From: Competibacter_A sp037045535
GTDB lineage: Bacteria > Pseudomonadota > Gammaproteobacteria > Competibacterales > Competibacteraceae
Assembly: GCA_037045535.1 (NCBI GenBank)
Contig: JBAOHI010000077.1
Coordinates: forward strand, 62,001-126,000
Direction: 5' to 3'
DNA: 64,000 nucleotides
The notes under the pieces are model-generated. The model had not been told where the DNA came from, made no database searches, and worked only from the letters and a program-made list of their open reading frames with translations. Of the stretch, positions 1-8,282 are shown piece by piece. The translations under genes were made by a program, and so were the position numbers. The stretch's first letter is position 1; each line of letters begins with the position of its first letter.

Positions 1-797
1 AATTGCGCGATCTCACCGGATAGCGTGGCGTGAGAAATATGGTCACCGCGACCATAAGCACCCACGCCGCCGTAGGGATCAAGCAGCGCGTCAACTTGGC
101 TGATCACTTCAGCCTCATCCGCGCGGGGCATCAGCGATAGCACGGCATCGTTAAAAGCGCCTTCCAGGTCGAAAGCGGCAGCCAGCGCCTTGCGGTCCAT
201 CCACAACACGCCGAAACGCTCATCGTCGGGCACCATAGCCCCTGGTACACCGAAGAAGACGTATTCCGGCGACAGGGCGATGCCGACTACGGTGAGCTGG
301 CGCTTTTGCCCTTTCAGGGTCGCCCAGAAGCTGCTCTCCAAGGTCAGGCCGCGAGCGTTGGCGAAAGCCTCGGTCAGCACGACTTCCTGGGTCGAGCCTG
401 GCAGTGCCACGCGGCCGCGCCGCAGGTGAATCTGATTCAGCCCGCCCGCTTCCGGTAGCGATGAAAGCAGGCCATTGACCGGCTCGGACATGCCCTCGAT
501 GTCGAGGACAACGTTATGGGTAATGCGCGTGCTGACTTGCTTGACACCGGAAATGGCAGCCAGCTTATCGGCTAGCGACTCAGGGGCACGACGTACCGAG
601 GCGAACACATCGGCAAAGCGGTAACGCTCATAATAAACGGCCTGGGTCTGCTCCAGCGAGTCGATGGTACCCAGCGACATCACGAACCCTGCCGTGCCGA
701 CTGCCGTGACCAAGGCAATCGCCAGCGCCTGGCTCCATAGCCGCTTCAGGTCGCGCAAGATCTTTCTGTCGAGAACACGCAATGCCGTGGCTCCCAA
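1..797 (-). CDS. ABC transporter permease, FtsX/MacB type (3' end outside window)
   Basis: The frame is open to the window edge, so only the N-terminal ~265 residues are present. It begins RVLDRKILRDLKRLWSQ, followed by a hydrophobic segment (ALAIALVTAVGTAGFVMSL) and then a long soluble region. This is the layout of FtsX-family permeases: a cytoplasmic amphipathic start, TM1, then a large periplasmic (MacB-PCD-like) domain. The likely start is a TTG at 797, one base after the stop of the ATPase gene at 799, so the two are translationally coupled. Together they form an exporter half-pair of the LolCDE/MacAB/DevBCA superfamily; the cargo cannot be told. No membrane fusion protein gene is visible because the operon continues off the window. 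Confidence 0.85.
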   Translation of the reverse strand, partial: MGATALRVLDRKILRDLKRLWSQALAIALVTAVGTAGFVMSLGTIDSLEQTQAVYYERYRFADVFASVRRAPESLADKLAAISGVKQVSTRITHNVVLDIEGMSEPVNGLLSSLPEAGGLNQIHLRRGRVALPGSTQEVVLTEAFANARGLTLESSFWATLKGQKRQLTVVGIALSPEYVFFGVPGAMVPDDERFGVLWMDRKALAAAFDLEGAFNDAVLSLMPRADEAEVISQVDALLDPYGGVGAYGRGDHISHATLSGEIAQ

Positions 798-798
798 C

Positions 799-1551
799 CT
801 ACCAGGAAAGTTCTCGGGCCGGCCGGCGGCGGTCGTTGGTCCGGATATCGGCGATGTGGCCGTTGGTGAAAGAGACCACCCTATCGCCCATCGCCGCGAT
901 CGAAACGTTGTGGGTGATCAAAACGGTGGTGGTTTGCAGCGCCCGGCTCGCGGTCTCGATCGCCTCCAGCACCAAGATCCCCGTGTTGGAATCCAGGGCA
1001 CCGGTCGGTTCATCGCAGAGCAATATCGACGGACGCTTGGCGATGGCGCGGGCCACGGCGACGCGCTGTTGCTCGCCGCCCGACATCTCGGCTGGAAAGT
1101 GGTCGGAACGTTCGGACAGCCCGACCAGATCGAGCGCTTCTTGCGGATGCAGGGGATTGGCGACGACCTCGGTGGCGAGCATCACGTTTTCGAGCGCGGT
1201 CAGGCTGGGAATCAGATTGTAGAATTGGAACACGAAGCCAATCTGCTCGCAGCGATAGCGGGTGCGCGCGCGCTCGTTGAAAGCGGCAAGGTCGGCGCCG
1301 CGATACAAAACCTGGCCGGCGGTCGGTATGTCGAGGCCGCCGAGAATGTTGAGAAAGGTGGACTTACCGCTACCCGACGGCCCCAGCATGACCACTAGCT
1401 CGCCGGGCCATAGTTCCAGGTCGATCCCGCGCAGCGCGTGGACTTCACCGGCGTCGGTGCGGTAAGTTTTCGTCAGGCCACGGGCGACGAAGGTCGGCTG
1501 GCCCGCCGCGCCGGTATCCGACGCCCCTGGGTTCAGCCGAGCCATGGCCAT
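799..1551 (-). CDS. ABC transporter ATP-binding protein, LolD/MacB family
   Basis: This is a 250-residue ATPase with all the motifs: Walker A GPSGSGKST, Q-loop in FVFQFYNLIPSL, signature SGGEQQRVAVARA, Walker B ILLCDEPTGALD and an H-loop in LITHN. The EPTGALD variant is typical of the LolD/MacB/DevA branch that works with FtsX-type permeases, and the permease follows directly at 797. Two in-frame ATGs lie at the start (MAMARL), so the first residue is uncertain by two codons. The protein would power export or extraction of a substrate from the inner membrane. The specific substrate cannot be predicted. Confidence 0.93.
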   Translation of the reverse strand: MAMARLNPGASDTGAAGQPTFVARGLTKTYRTDAGEVHALRGIDLELWPGELVVMLGPSGSGKSTFLNILGGLDIPTAGQVLYRGADLAAFNERARTRYRCEQIGFVFQFYNLIPSLTALENVMLATEVVANPLHPQEALDLVGLSERSDHFPAEMSGGEQQRVAVARAIAKRPSILLCDEPTGALDSNTGILVLEAIETASRALQTTTVLITHNVSIAAMGDRVVSFTNGHIADIRTNDRRRPARELSW

Positions 1552-1591
1552 GCATCCGAATCCACGACGGTCAATGTTCGCGCCATCGCCA

Positions 1592-2473
1592 TCACCAGGG
1601 TGCCAGGATCAGCACGATCCCGCCCACCGTCGCCAAGCTGCCGATCACCACGGGCGGCGTGATTTTCTCCTTCAGCAAGAAAGCCGCCAGCGGCAGGACG
1701 AACAGCGGTTCGGTAGCGTTGAGCGTATTGGCGATAGACACATCCAAATGAGCGATCGCCACTAGCGATAGCCAGAATCCGCCAAACGTCACGACCACCA
1801 CCGATAGCAAAAAGAACCCGAAAAATCGCGGCTGGCGCAGAGCATTCAGTCCGCTCACGATCTGACCGGTGGCCTGCCCGAACAGGAAGATCCCGACAGT
1901 ACCCGCGACCATGCGAATAAAAGTGGCCTGAACGCTGCCCGTGGTCGCCAGCGCTTCCTTGGCGATGATGATTGACACCGCCATGGCGACCACCGAAAGC
2001 AGGCCATACAGGATACCCACGAGGCCGGTGCGCCCTTCCTCGCCACCGATGCGGGTCCACATCACGGCCGTGACTCCCACTAAGACTAAGCCGATCCCGG
2101 CCCAGTCGAGAGGTTCCGGCTGCTCGCCCAACCAGAACACTGCCAACATCACGGTCAGCACTTGGCCCAAGGTGAACAGAATCACGACCGCGTGAGCACC
2201 GAGATTGTTCAACGCCAAAAAGAACAGAGTATCGCCCAGAGCGATGCCCAGCAGGCCGCTCAGAATTAGCAGCAACCAGGCGTTCCCACCGATCGACTCG
2301 AAACCGATGGCGGTGACCGCGATGCCGAGTAACACAACGCTCGTAATACCTTTGGCGAAGGTCAGGGCAACCGGTGGCAAGTGGTCGCCCAGCTGGCGAA
2401 ACAATACCGAACCCAGCGCCCACGAGGCCGCCGACCCAAGGGCGGCGACCGCGCCGATCAGGCTGTTATCCAC
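1592..2473 (-). CDS. EamA/DMT-family transporter
   Basis: The 293-residue protein is almost entirely hydrophobic and made of two similar halves of about 140 residues, each with about five membrane segments, as expected of the EamA (DUF6) drug/metabolite transporter family. The first half contains ASWALGSVLFRQL, typical of EamA helix 1, and the second begins near VGILYGLLSVVAMAVSIII. It ends 41 bases upstream of the ABC ATPase on the same strand. Members export amino acids, metabolites or drugs; nothing here identifies the substrate. Confidence 0.9.
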   Translation of the reverse strand: MDNSLIGAVAALGSAASWALGSVLFRQLGDHLPPVALTFAKGITSVVLLGIAVTAIGFESIGGNAWLLLILSGLLGIALGDTLFFLALNNLGAHAVVILFTLGQVLTVMLAVFWLGEQPEPLDWAGIGLVLVGVTAVMWTRIGGEEGRTGLVGILYGLLSVVAMAVSIIIAKEALATTGSVQATFIRMVAGTVGIFLFGQATGQIVSGLNALRQPRFFGFFLLSVVVVTFGGFWLSLVAIAHLDVSIANTLNATEPLFVLPLAAFLLKEKITPPVVIGSLATVGGIVLILAPW

Positions 2474-2490
2474 AGTGATCGAGACCTTAT

Positions 2491-3813
2491 TTATCGAGTT
2501 TTCGGGGTCGATCCCTTGGAAACGGCACCGTTTTGCGCCGGGTTTTGGCCAGGCATTACCACGCTGGGAATCGGCGCCGGCAGCCGGCCCTCAGGCCGCT
2601 TTTTGAAGACCAGTAGATAACGCTGTGGGATGTGCTGGTACTGGCGCAGCAGGTCGAATCCGTAGTTCAGCATTTGGGCGATGATCAGTTCCTTGGCAAT
2701 ATAAGGGCCGTGGTAAGGCAGGATTCCCGGCTGCACTAGGCCATTGTCAGCCAAATAGAGCAGACCATCGTCGGTCAGCGCTTCCTTGATGGCGTTGACG
2801 AACGAATCGCGCTCGGGTGCCGTGGACATGGCGTAGATGTTGTGATAGAGCGAACACAGAAACACCGCGTCTACCTTACGCCCTTTCAAGCCCAGGGTCT
2901 TGCCATCGGTCTGGATAGTCTCGATGTTGGTAACACCGAGTCGTGCCTTGGTCTGCTCGACATACTTCAGGTGCTCGGCCACGGTGTCGATAGCGATCAC
3001 CCGGCCGGTCGATCCAACCATCTTGGCAAAGCGGAAGGAATAGTAGCCAGGACCGGAGCCGACGTCGGCGATGGTCGCGCCCGGCTTCAGATCCAGCAGG
3101 GCCATGAGTTCGGTAGTGTGTTCCCAGCTCTCGCGCCGGGGATTGTTGAACAGGATGGTGTCTTCGAGATACGCCTTGCGCATCTGACCGGTGTAGGTCT
3201 CCTCGTCGCCGGTGTCCTTCAGCCGATACTTGCGCTTGAGGTATTCCTTGAGCACTGCATAGTCGTCGCCGCCAAACATTTTGAAGAATTCATTGACGAA
3301 GGGATCGGCGATCATTTCGGTTTTCTTCGTCTGGTCCGCGATCAGATAGTCGCAAAACCACTGCAAGGCGGTGTATTCGCCGCCATAGTTTTCGCGCGGG
3401 ATGATGGTGGCATAAATGGCCAGCGCGGCCTTAGCCTTTTCCGTCACCTTGTCAGGTTCCTTGCGGTCCAGCGCCTCCAGGGCGTCGAACAGATGAGTGG
3501 CGGCCTGGCGTCCCTCGGGCGTGATGGCAAAGGAGTCGCTGCTGCCGACATGGACCAGCGACATGTTGGAGTTTACCGGTACCTGGACGGTAATGGCCGA
3601 ACTCGACTCGGGTGCCGCACCGCCGGGGGGCGGCGCCTGCTCGAGTGGTGGCGGCAGGGGTGGTGTCTCGGCCGGCGCTTTGCCAGGCGCGGTTGGCGCG
3701 GTGCGTGGCGGCTCCTGTGCGACGGCGCCGAGCGGTCCAAACAGTATCCAAATGGCTAGAGCGGCAACGCTCAAGGCCGATTTGGCCCGCTGCCGTGCGA
3801 TGATCACCCTCAT
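2491..3813 (-). CDS. Exported class I SAM-dependent methyltransferase-like protein
   Basis: I choose the ATG at 3813 because GAGGAG lies about nine bases upstream; an in-frame start at 3894 would add 27 unlikely residues. The 440-residue product starts with a signal peptide (KSALSVAALAIWILFGPLGAVAQ) and a Pro-rich linker. A helical region follows, then a Rossmann methyltransferase core with the SAM motif ADVGSGPGYYSFRFA and the acidic motif VIAIDT. A secreted SAM-dependent enzyme is odd because SAM is cytoplasmic, but this family of periplasm-directed methyltransferase-like proteins is known in proteobacteria and its function is not established. It is followed 17 bases later by the EamA transporter gene. 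Confidence 0.8.
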   Translation of the reverse strand: MRVIIARQRAKSALSVAALAIWILFGPLGAVAQEPPRTAPTAPGKAPAETPPLPPPLEQAPPPGGAAPESSSAITVQVPVNSNMSLVHVGSSDSFAITPEGRQAATHLFDALEALDRKEPDKVTEKAKAALAIYATIIPRENYGGEYTALQWFCDYLIADQTKKTEMIADPFVNEFFKMFGGDDYAVLKEYLKRKYRLKDTGDEETYTGQMRKAYLEDTILFNNPRRESWEHTTELMALLDLKPGATIADVGSGPGYYSFRFAKMVGSTGRVIAIDTVAEHLKYVEQTKARLGVTNIETIQTDGKTLGLKGRKVDAVFLCSLYHNIYAMSTAPERDSFVNAIKEALTDDGLLYLADNGLVQPGILPYHGPYIAKELIIAQMLNYGFDLLRQYQHIPQRYLLVFKKRPEGRLPAPIPSVVMPGQNPAQNGAVSKGSTPKTR

Positions 3814-3966
3814 CTTGCAAATCTCCTCGGTTAAACGGTTGATGGTAGTCTCGTGCATCTGAAAAAGTGGGGGCCACTGCGTTCGCGCAAGCACCCCTTA
3901 AAATACGCCATTCTGCGGTTCGTCAGCTGCTGCGGCAAGAGCAAGAGAATACTTGATCCTGCGGCT

Positions 3967-4830
3967 TTAACCGTGTTCATCAATGTAATCGAGGACTTGG
4001 CGACGCTCATCCGCCGTGACCGCGTTGCCGTAGATCTGCATCGAAGCCTGAATCAGCAAATTGTTGGCCCAGCGGGCTACTGATTCCAGCAGCCCGTAGT
4101 AGTGAATTTGCGAGGGATCTGGCGCGTTGAGGCAGTCCAGAAAAACAATAAATGACTGTCCGCCGTGAATGCAACGAATTTTGTATCTTATGACATTTCC
4201 GATATGCCTGCCGTTAGCGCCATTTAAGCAAGCTGCTGTGATTTTCATTTGAAAAATCTGCTCCATTCGATACATCTGAAGCGCACTTTCGATGGCCAAT
4301 TGCTCCGAATTATTGCCTTTTCGAGCGGCCACAATATTAGTGGCATCATCTGCTCCACCCATGCTGTGGGCGAGCAAGTGACACCATTCCCAAGGTTGAT
4401 CGGATCGAAGACCAACACCGGGATGGAGTCCATCAAACCATATGACGTAATTGGTCGCTGAACGAGCGACTCCTGTCAGCGCAATCATCGCAGCATTCAT
4501 TCCTTGGTTCGTTTCTCGCCGGGAGGACGCGCGAGTCTGCGGTAAATCAACCCATCCTGTCGAAAGCCTCTGGGCCTTGGGAGTCGCTTCAAACGCTATC
4601 TGTAACGCGCCTTGATTGCGCGTGCGTCCGGTGAATCGCACATTATTAGCGAAATTTACACGCCCGTAGATTGGGGGTAGTGTAGTAATCCTGCCAGGCA
4701 AAATTACTACGCGCTGCCCGTTTACCTGGTATGCGTTGTAGCGGCCATATCGATCACGAGCATAAATCGTATTGGTACCTTGGCGCCTATAAAGGCAATA
4801 CGAATCCACGACTCTTCTACGTTTGCACAT
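3967..4830 (-). CDS. Putative HNH-like nuclease domain protein
   Basis: The gene encodes 287 residues with a strong ribosome binding site (GGAGGAGG) just before ATG 4830. There is no clear signal peptide. The centre carries WEWCHLLAHSMGG followed by TNIVAARKGNNSEQLAIE. The pattern of Cys-His, spaced His, Gly-Gly, Asn and a downstream Asn/Glu resembles the metal-binding histidine and asparagine layout of HNH-type or bacteriocin-like nucleases. Several Cys-containing stretches flank it. I do not recognise a named family, so nuclease is inference from the motif only. The base composition is lower in GC than the neighbouring SPFH genes, which suggests recent acquisition. No immunity gene is obvious next to it. 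Confidence 0.5.
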   Translation of the reverse strand: MCKRRRVVDSYCLYRRQGTNTIYARDRYGRYNAYQVNGQRVVILPGRITTLPPIYGRVNFANNVRFTGRTRNQGALQIAFEATPKAQRLSTGWVDLPQTRASSRRETNQGMNAAMIALTGVARSATNYVIWFDGLHPGVGLRSDQPWEWCHLLAHSMGGADDATNIVAARKGNNSEQLAIESALQMYRMEQIFQMKITAACLNGANGRHIGNVIRYKIRCIHGGQSFIVFLDCLNAPDPSQIHYYGLLESVARWANNLLIQASMQIYGNAVTADERRQVLDYIDEHG

Positions 4831-4940
4831 GAATCCTCCTCCGTGCTTTTAGCTATTCGGCAAGTTAATTTTTTAATTTTTTGGTATCGATATTATGCTG
4901 ATCGGCATAACCCGATATGGCCATCTACCCTAGTAATCGA

Positions 4941-6674
4941 TTATTTTTTATCCAGAACCGCTGCTCCGCCCAATTCACCCAAGGTCGCTTTTTCCAAATC
5001 TGTCCATAGTGTACCGGAACCGGCGTGCAGAATATTGACCCGTAAATCCTTATTCAGATTGTTGGCGAACTCCCATAAAGTGAATGCCGCCGGATCGCCG
5101 AACGCCGCTGCTTTCAGCTCGAACCCCTTAGCCTTTTCACCCTCCACCCACGCTATAGTACTGGCCTGTGCCTGACCGAGCTTGCGGGTTTTGTCGGCGC
5201 GGACTAGCGCCGTTTGTCGCCCAATCTCGGCTGTCTGCCGCACAGCTTCCGCCTGTAGTTGGGCCACCTGCTTTTCCTGATCGGCCAGAATCTCCGCTTT
5301 CAGTTTTTCGGTTTCCTGGGCCACCTGTCGGCGACGCTGCTCCACCAGTCCCAGCTCCGTGTTCAGTTCCGCCTGTTTGCGGGCGGTGTTCTGCTTCTCC
5401 TTATTGGTCAAATCCTGCTCGACGGCGATGCTGGACTGCTGAATCGGATCGAGAATTTGTTCAGGCACGTTGACATGCCGGATCAGTGCGTCATGCACGA
5501 CGATCCGTTTCTCCCCGATGGCTTTGTCCAGCGTCTCGGTCAGATCGTTCTGAAATTTTTCTCGCCCTTCGCCGACGATGAAATCCTTGGCCCGATAGGC
5601 CGACCCCTTCAACCGCGACACCGACAAAATCTGCGGCATGATAATCTTGTCCACCACGGCCGGCAGATCGCCGTAGCTCTGATAAATCCAGGCGATGTGT
5701 TCCGGCAAAAGTTCGAACTCCACCGTCATATCCAGGCTGATCTCGAAGCCATCGCGAGACGGGAACTCGACGAATTGGTTCAGGCTCAGTACGTTGCTGG
5801 CGTCCGTTGGCAGTGCGGGTTTCGACGCGACTAGTGGCCCCGATGTGGCTTGTTTGGCTTGTTGTTGCGGGGCATTCCGCGCCGCCAGGCTCTCCAATCG
5901 CGTTTTATCGGCGGTGGATTCCTGCGCTCGCTGTTGCGCGATATAGTCCATCCGCTTTTCCATCTGCTCCGCCAGCGCTCGCCTCTGCAAGTTCACCATC
6001 GCCGCATTCTGGGACGCGATTTGCCCCTTGGTCACCACCTCGCCGCCGGTTTTGCCGAGTAGCGAGACCTGGTTGATGCCGATTTCCAGCAGATCGACCT
6101 GTAGCGCCTTGGGGTTCACGTAGTACAAACCGGGTTGCAGGATATCCCGCCGCACGCCCTTTTCGCCCGGACCGGCGAAGGCATCGGGAGTGGTCTGTTT
6201 CCCGGACAAGCTGGTCACCACGCCAACGTAGCCCACTGGAATGCTGACAGCGTCCACGATATCAATCTGATAGCCATAAGGGTTCAGGCGATGCTTGCCG
6301 GGACCCAGCACAGCACGCCAGATGCCTTTTTGTCCGGGTTCCGCCAAAAACTCGCCGGGCGGCAGTTCGGCGCCAACCTTGGAGGTGACCACCCCGACCT
6401 TGCTGGGTGGAATCACGAAGAGTGGCACGATCTTGTGCTCGTACAACCAGGGATTGAGAAAATGCCGCCCTTCGCCGAGCACCTGTTCCTGAATACCCCG
6501 CTGCCCCGGTTTCGCCAGGATTTGCCCTGGTGGCAAGGCATCGCCGCTTTTAGCGGTGATGATCGCCATCTGACCAGGTGGCACGTAGAACCGGCAGAAC
6601 CCCCATTGCCAAACGAGCCAACTTCCTGCCAGCATGGCGAGCAAGCCGGCCACCGTCCCCGCGATCCGGTTCAC
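4941..6674 (-). CDS. SPFH/band 7 membrane protein with three N-terminal repeats
   Basis: The 577-residue protein has one N-terminal membrane helix (residues ~5-25). Three copies follow of a ~60-residue unit with the pattern PG.(Q/E)...(G/K)G(I/V)...(V/I)L..G.(H/Y)..NP, then an SPFH/prohibitin-homology domain (about residues 300-430). A long charged, Ala/Gln/Glu-rich coiled coil (~430-530) precedes a short tail. Such proteins form oligomeric membrane scaffolds. The start is a GTG at 6674 that overlaps the stop of the preceding SPFH gene (GTGA), so the two are translated together and probably form a hetero-oligomer like HflK/HflC. No protease partner such as FtsH lies nearby. Confidence 0.85.
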   Translation of the reverse strand: MNRIAGTVAGLLAMLAGSWLVWQWGFCRFYVPPGQMAIITAKSGDALPPGQILAKPGQRGIQEQVLGEGRHFLNPWLYEHKIVPLFVIPPSKVGVVTSKVGAELPPGEFLAEPGQKGIWRAVLGPGKHRLNPYGYQIDIVDAVSIPVGYVGVVTSLSGKQTTPDAFAGPGEKGVRRDILQPGLYYVNPKALQVDLLEIGINQVSLLGKTGGEVVTKGQIASQNAAMVNLQRRALAEQMEKRMDYIAQQRAQESTADKTRLESLAARNAPQQQAKQATSGPLVASKPALPTDASNVLSLNQFVEFPSRDGFEISLDMTVEFELLPEHIAWIYQSYGDLPAVVDKIIMPQILSVSRLKGSAYRAKDFIVGEGREKFQNDLTETLDKAIGEKRIVVHDALIRHVNVPEQILDPIQQSSIAVEQDLTNKEKQNTARKQAELNTELGLVEQRRRQVAQETEKLKAEILADQEKQVAQLQAEAVRQTAEIGRQTALVRADKTRKLGQAQASTIAWVEGEKAKGFELKAAAFGDPAAFTLWEFANNLNKDLRVNILHAGSGTLWTDLEKATLGELGGAAVLDKK

Positions 6675-8227
6675 GGCTTAACCTCTCTCGACAGATAGGG
6701 TTGGAACAGCCCGCCGAAACTGTCGGGTGCATCGCTGCCCAGCAGCGAGACGATGCGTGGTCCCAGCTTTTGATAGAAGGAATAGCGCGCCAGATTCATG
6801 CCGGTCTTGAAGGCCCGCACCTGCGCGGCAAGCACGTCGGCTTGCGCTTTGTTGCCGAGCGCAATCACGTCGCGTTCGGCTTGCGCCTTGGCCAGAATTG
6901 CCTCGACCTGGGCGGCGGTGGCCTCGTTCTCCAATTTGGCGACTTCCAGCTCTTGGTTGGCCGCCGTCACTTTCACCGCCAAATCCTGTTGCGCCCGGAT
7001 CACTGCCTGGATACGGCTGGTTTCCGCTGCAACTTTCTCCTCATTTTGTCGCGCCAGCATTTCCTGTCGGGTCAATTCCGCCAGCGAGCGGGCCTGTTCG
7101 ATTTGCTGCTCGAACTTGCGGGCGTTCTGTACGCTCACTTCGCGGTCACGGATAATGCTGGCGATGGCATCCGGGGTGACGATGTTGCGGATCAGCACCG
7201 ACTTGATCGCCACACCCCAACGCCGCGCGTTTTCGCGCAAGTGTTGCTCCAGATTGTCCTGAAATCGCTGGCGGGTTTCGCCGACGATGAAGTTGATCGC
7301 TGGATGCTTGCTACCTTCGATCCGGCTGAAACCCCGTGCCCTGGGCAGGATCAGCTTTTTCAGCACGTCTTCCATATCGCCGACCTGATGGGTAATCAGC
7401 GCCGCTTTGTCGCGCTCGATACCAAATTCGATGGTCCCTTCGACCTGGACACTAAAACCGTCCAGCGTCGAAAAACTGATGGCATCCTCGCCGCCCAACA
7501 CGAAACGCTGGCTCTGCAAGGTCACTTCGACCACGTTGTAGAGGTAGGGATTCAGGTAGTAGGTGCCAGGATCGAGCACGCCCGGCACGACGCCTTTCAT
7601 GTTTTCCCCGACCAGATAAGTGTTGCGCACCTCCAGCGGAAGCTGGCCATCGAGCACATCCTGACCGACCAGCGAAGTGATAACCCCCACCGCACCGGGA
7701 TGGATGGAAATGGCATCGAACAGTTGCACACTGCAAGCGTAGGGATTGATGCGATATTTACCGGGGCGCAACACATCGGCAACGATGCCTTTGGCGTCGC
7801 CAGGACCGCTTTTTGAACAATCGCCTCCAGCGACGATCTCGCCTGGTGGTAAATCCCTCCCGTATAACCGCGTCAACACCCCCAGTTTGCCGGCGGGGAT
7901 GTCGGTGATCTTGGCAATTTCCCAGCTCCAGGTGTAAGGATTGTGAAAATAGCGTCCTTCCGGCAACACCTCGAATTGAATACCTTTTTGTTGGGGTTCC
8001 AGGGCGATGATGGCGCCCGATGGCAAATCCTTGCCAGTTTTGTGCACCAGGATGGCGATTTCACCCGGCCCCAGTTCGATGCGGCAGAACAACCAGACAA
8101 ACGCAAGAGAAACCAGCAACAGGCCAAGGACTAGAACCAACCCCGCCCAGCGGCCCGGATGATCAGGCAGTGATAGCTTGAGACGTTGCCACAGTCTGGA
8201 CAGGGTGACGAAGTCGGTCGCGCTCAT
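6671..8227 (-). CDS. SPFH/band 7 membrane protein, partner of the adjacent SPFH gene
   Basis: The 518-residue protein has a cytoplasmic N-terminus of about 28 residues, a membrane helix (WAGLVLVLGLLLVSLAFVWLF) and three degenerate repeats. These contain LPEGRYFHNPY, LRPGKYRINPY and LDPGTYYLNPY. An SPFH domain (~230-370) and an Ala/Glu/Gln-rich coiled coil (~370-480) follow. Its repeats and order match the next gene, with which it overlaps by four bases, so they are diverged duplicates acting as a pair. The family is flotillin/stomatin-like; the repeated N-terminal region is longer than in ordinary stomatins. A role as a membrane scaffold is inference. Confidence 0.85.
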   Translation of the reverse strand: MSATDFVTLSRLWQRLKLSLPDHPGRWAGLVLVLGLLLVSLAFVWLFCRIELGPGEIAILVHKTGKDLPSGAIIALEPQQKGIQFEVLPEGRYFHNPYTWSWEIAKITDIPAGKLGVLTRLYGRDLPPGEIVAGGDCSKSGPGDAKGIVADVLRPGKYRINPYACSVQLFDAISIHPGAVGVITSLVGQDVLDGQLPLEVRNTYLVGENMKGVVPGVLDPGTYYLNPYLYNVVEVTLQSQRFVLGGEDAISFSTLDGFSVQVEGTIEFGIERDKAALITHQVGDMEDVLKKLILPRARGFSRIEGSKHPAINFIVGETRQRFQDNLEQHLRENARRWGVAIKSVLIRNIVTPDAIASIIRDREVSVQNARKFEQQIEQARSLAELTRQEMLARQNEEKVAAETSRIQAVIRAQQDLAVKVTAANQELEVAKLENEATAAQVEAILAKAQAERDVIALGNKAQADVLAAQVRAFKTGMNLARYSFYQKLGPRIVSLLGSDAPDSFGGLFQPYLSREVKP

Positions 8228-8282
8228 GATTATTGCTGCCGCTTGAAATGCATGACAATCCCCACCGACTCATCGATCCACC

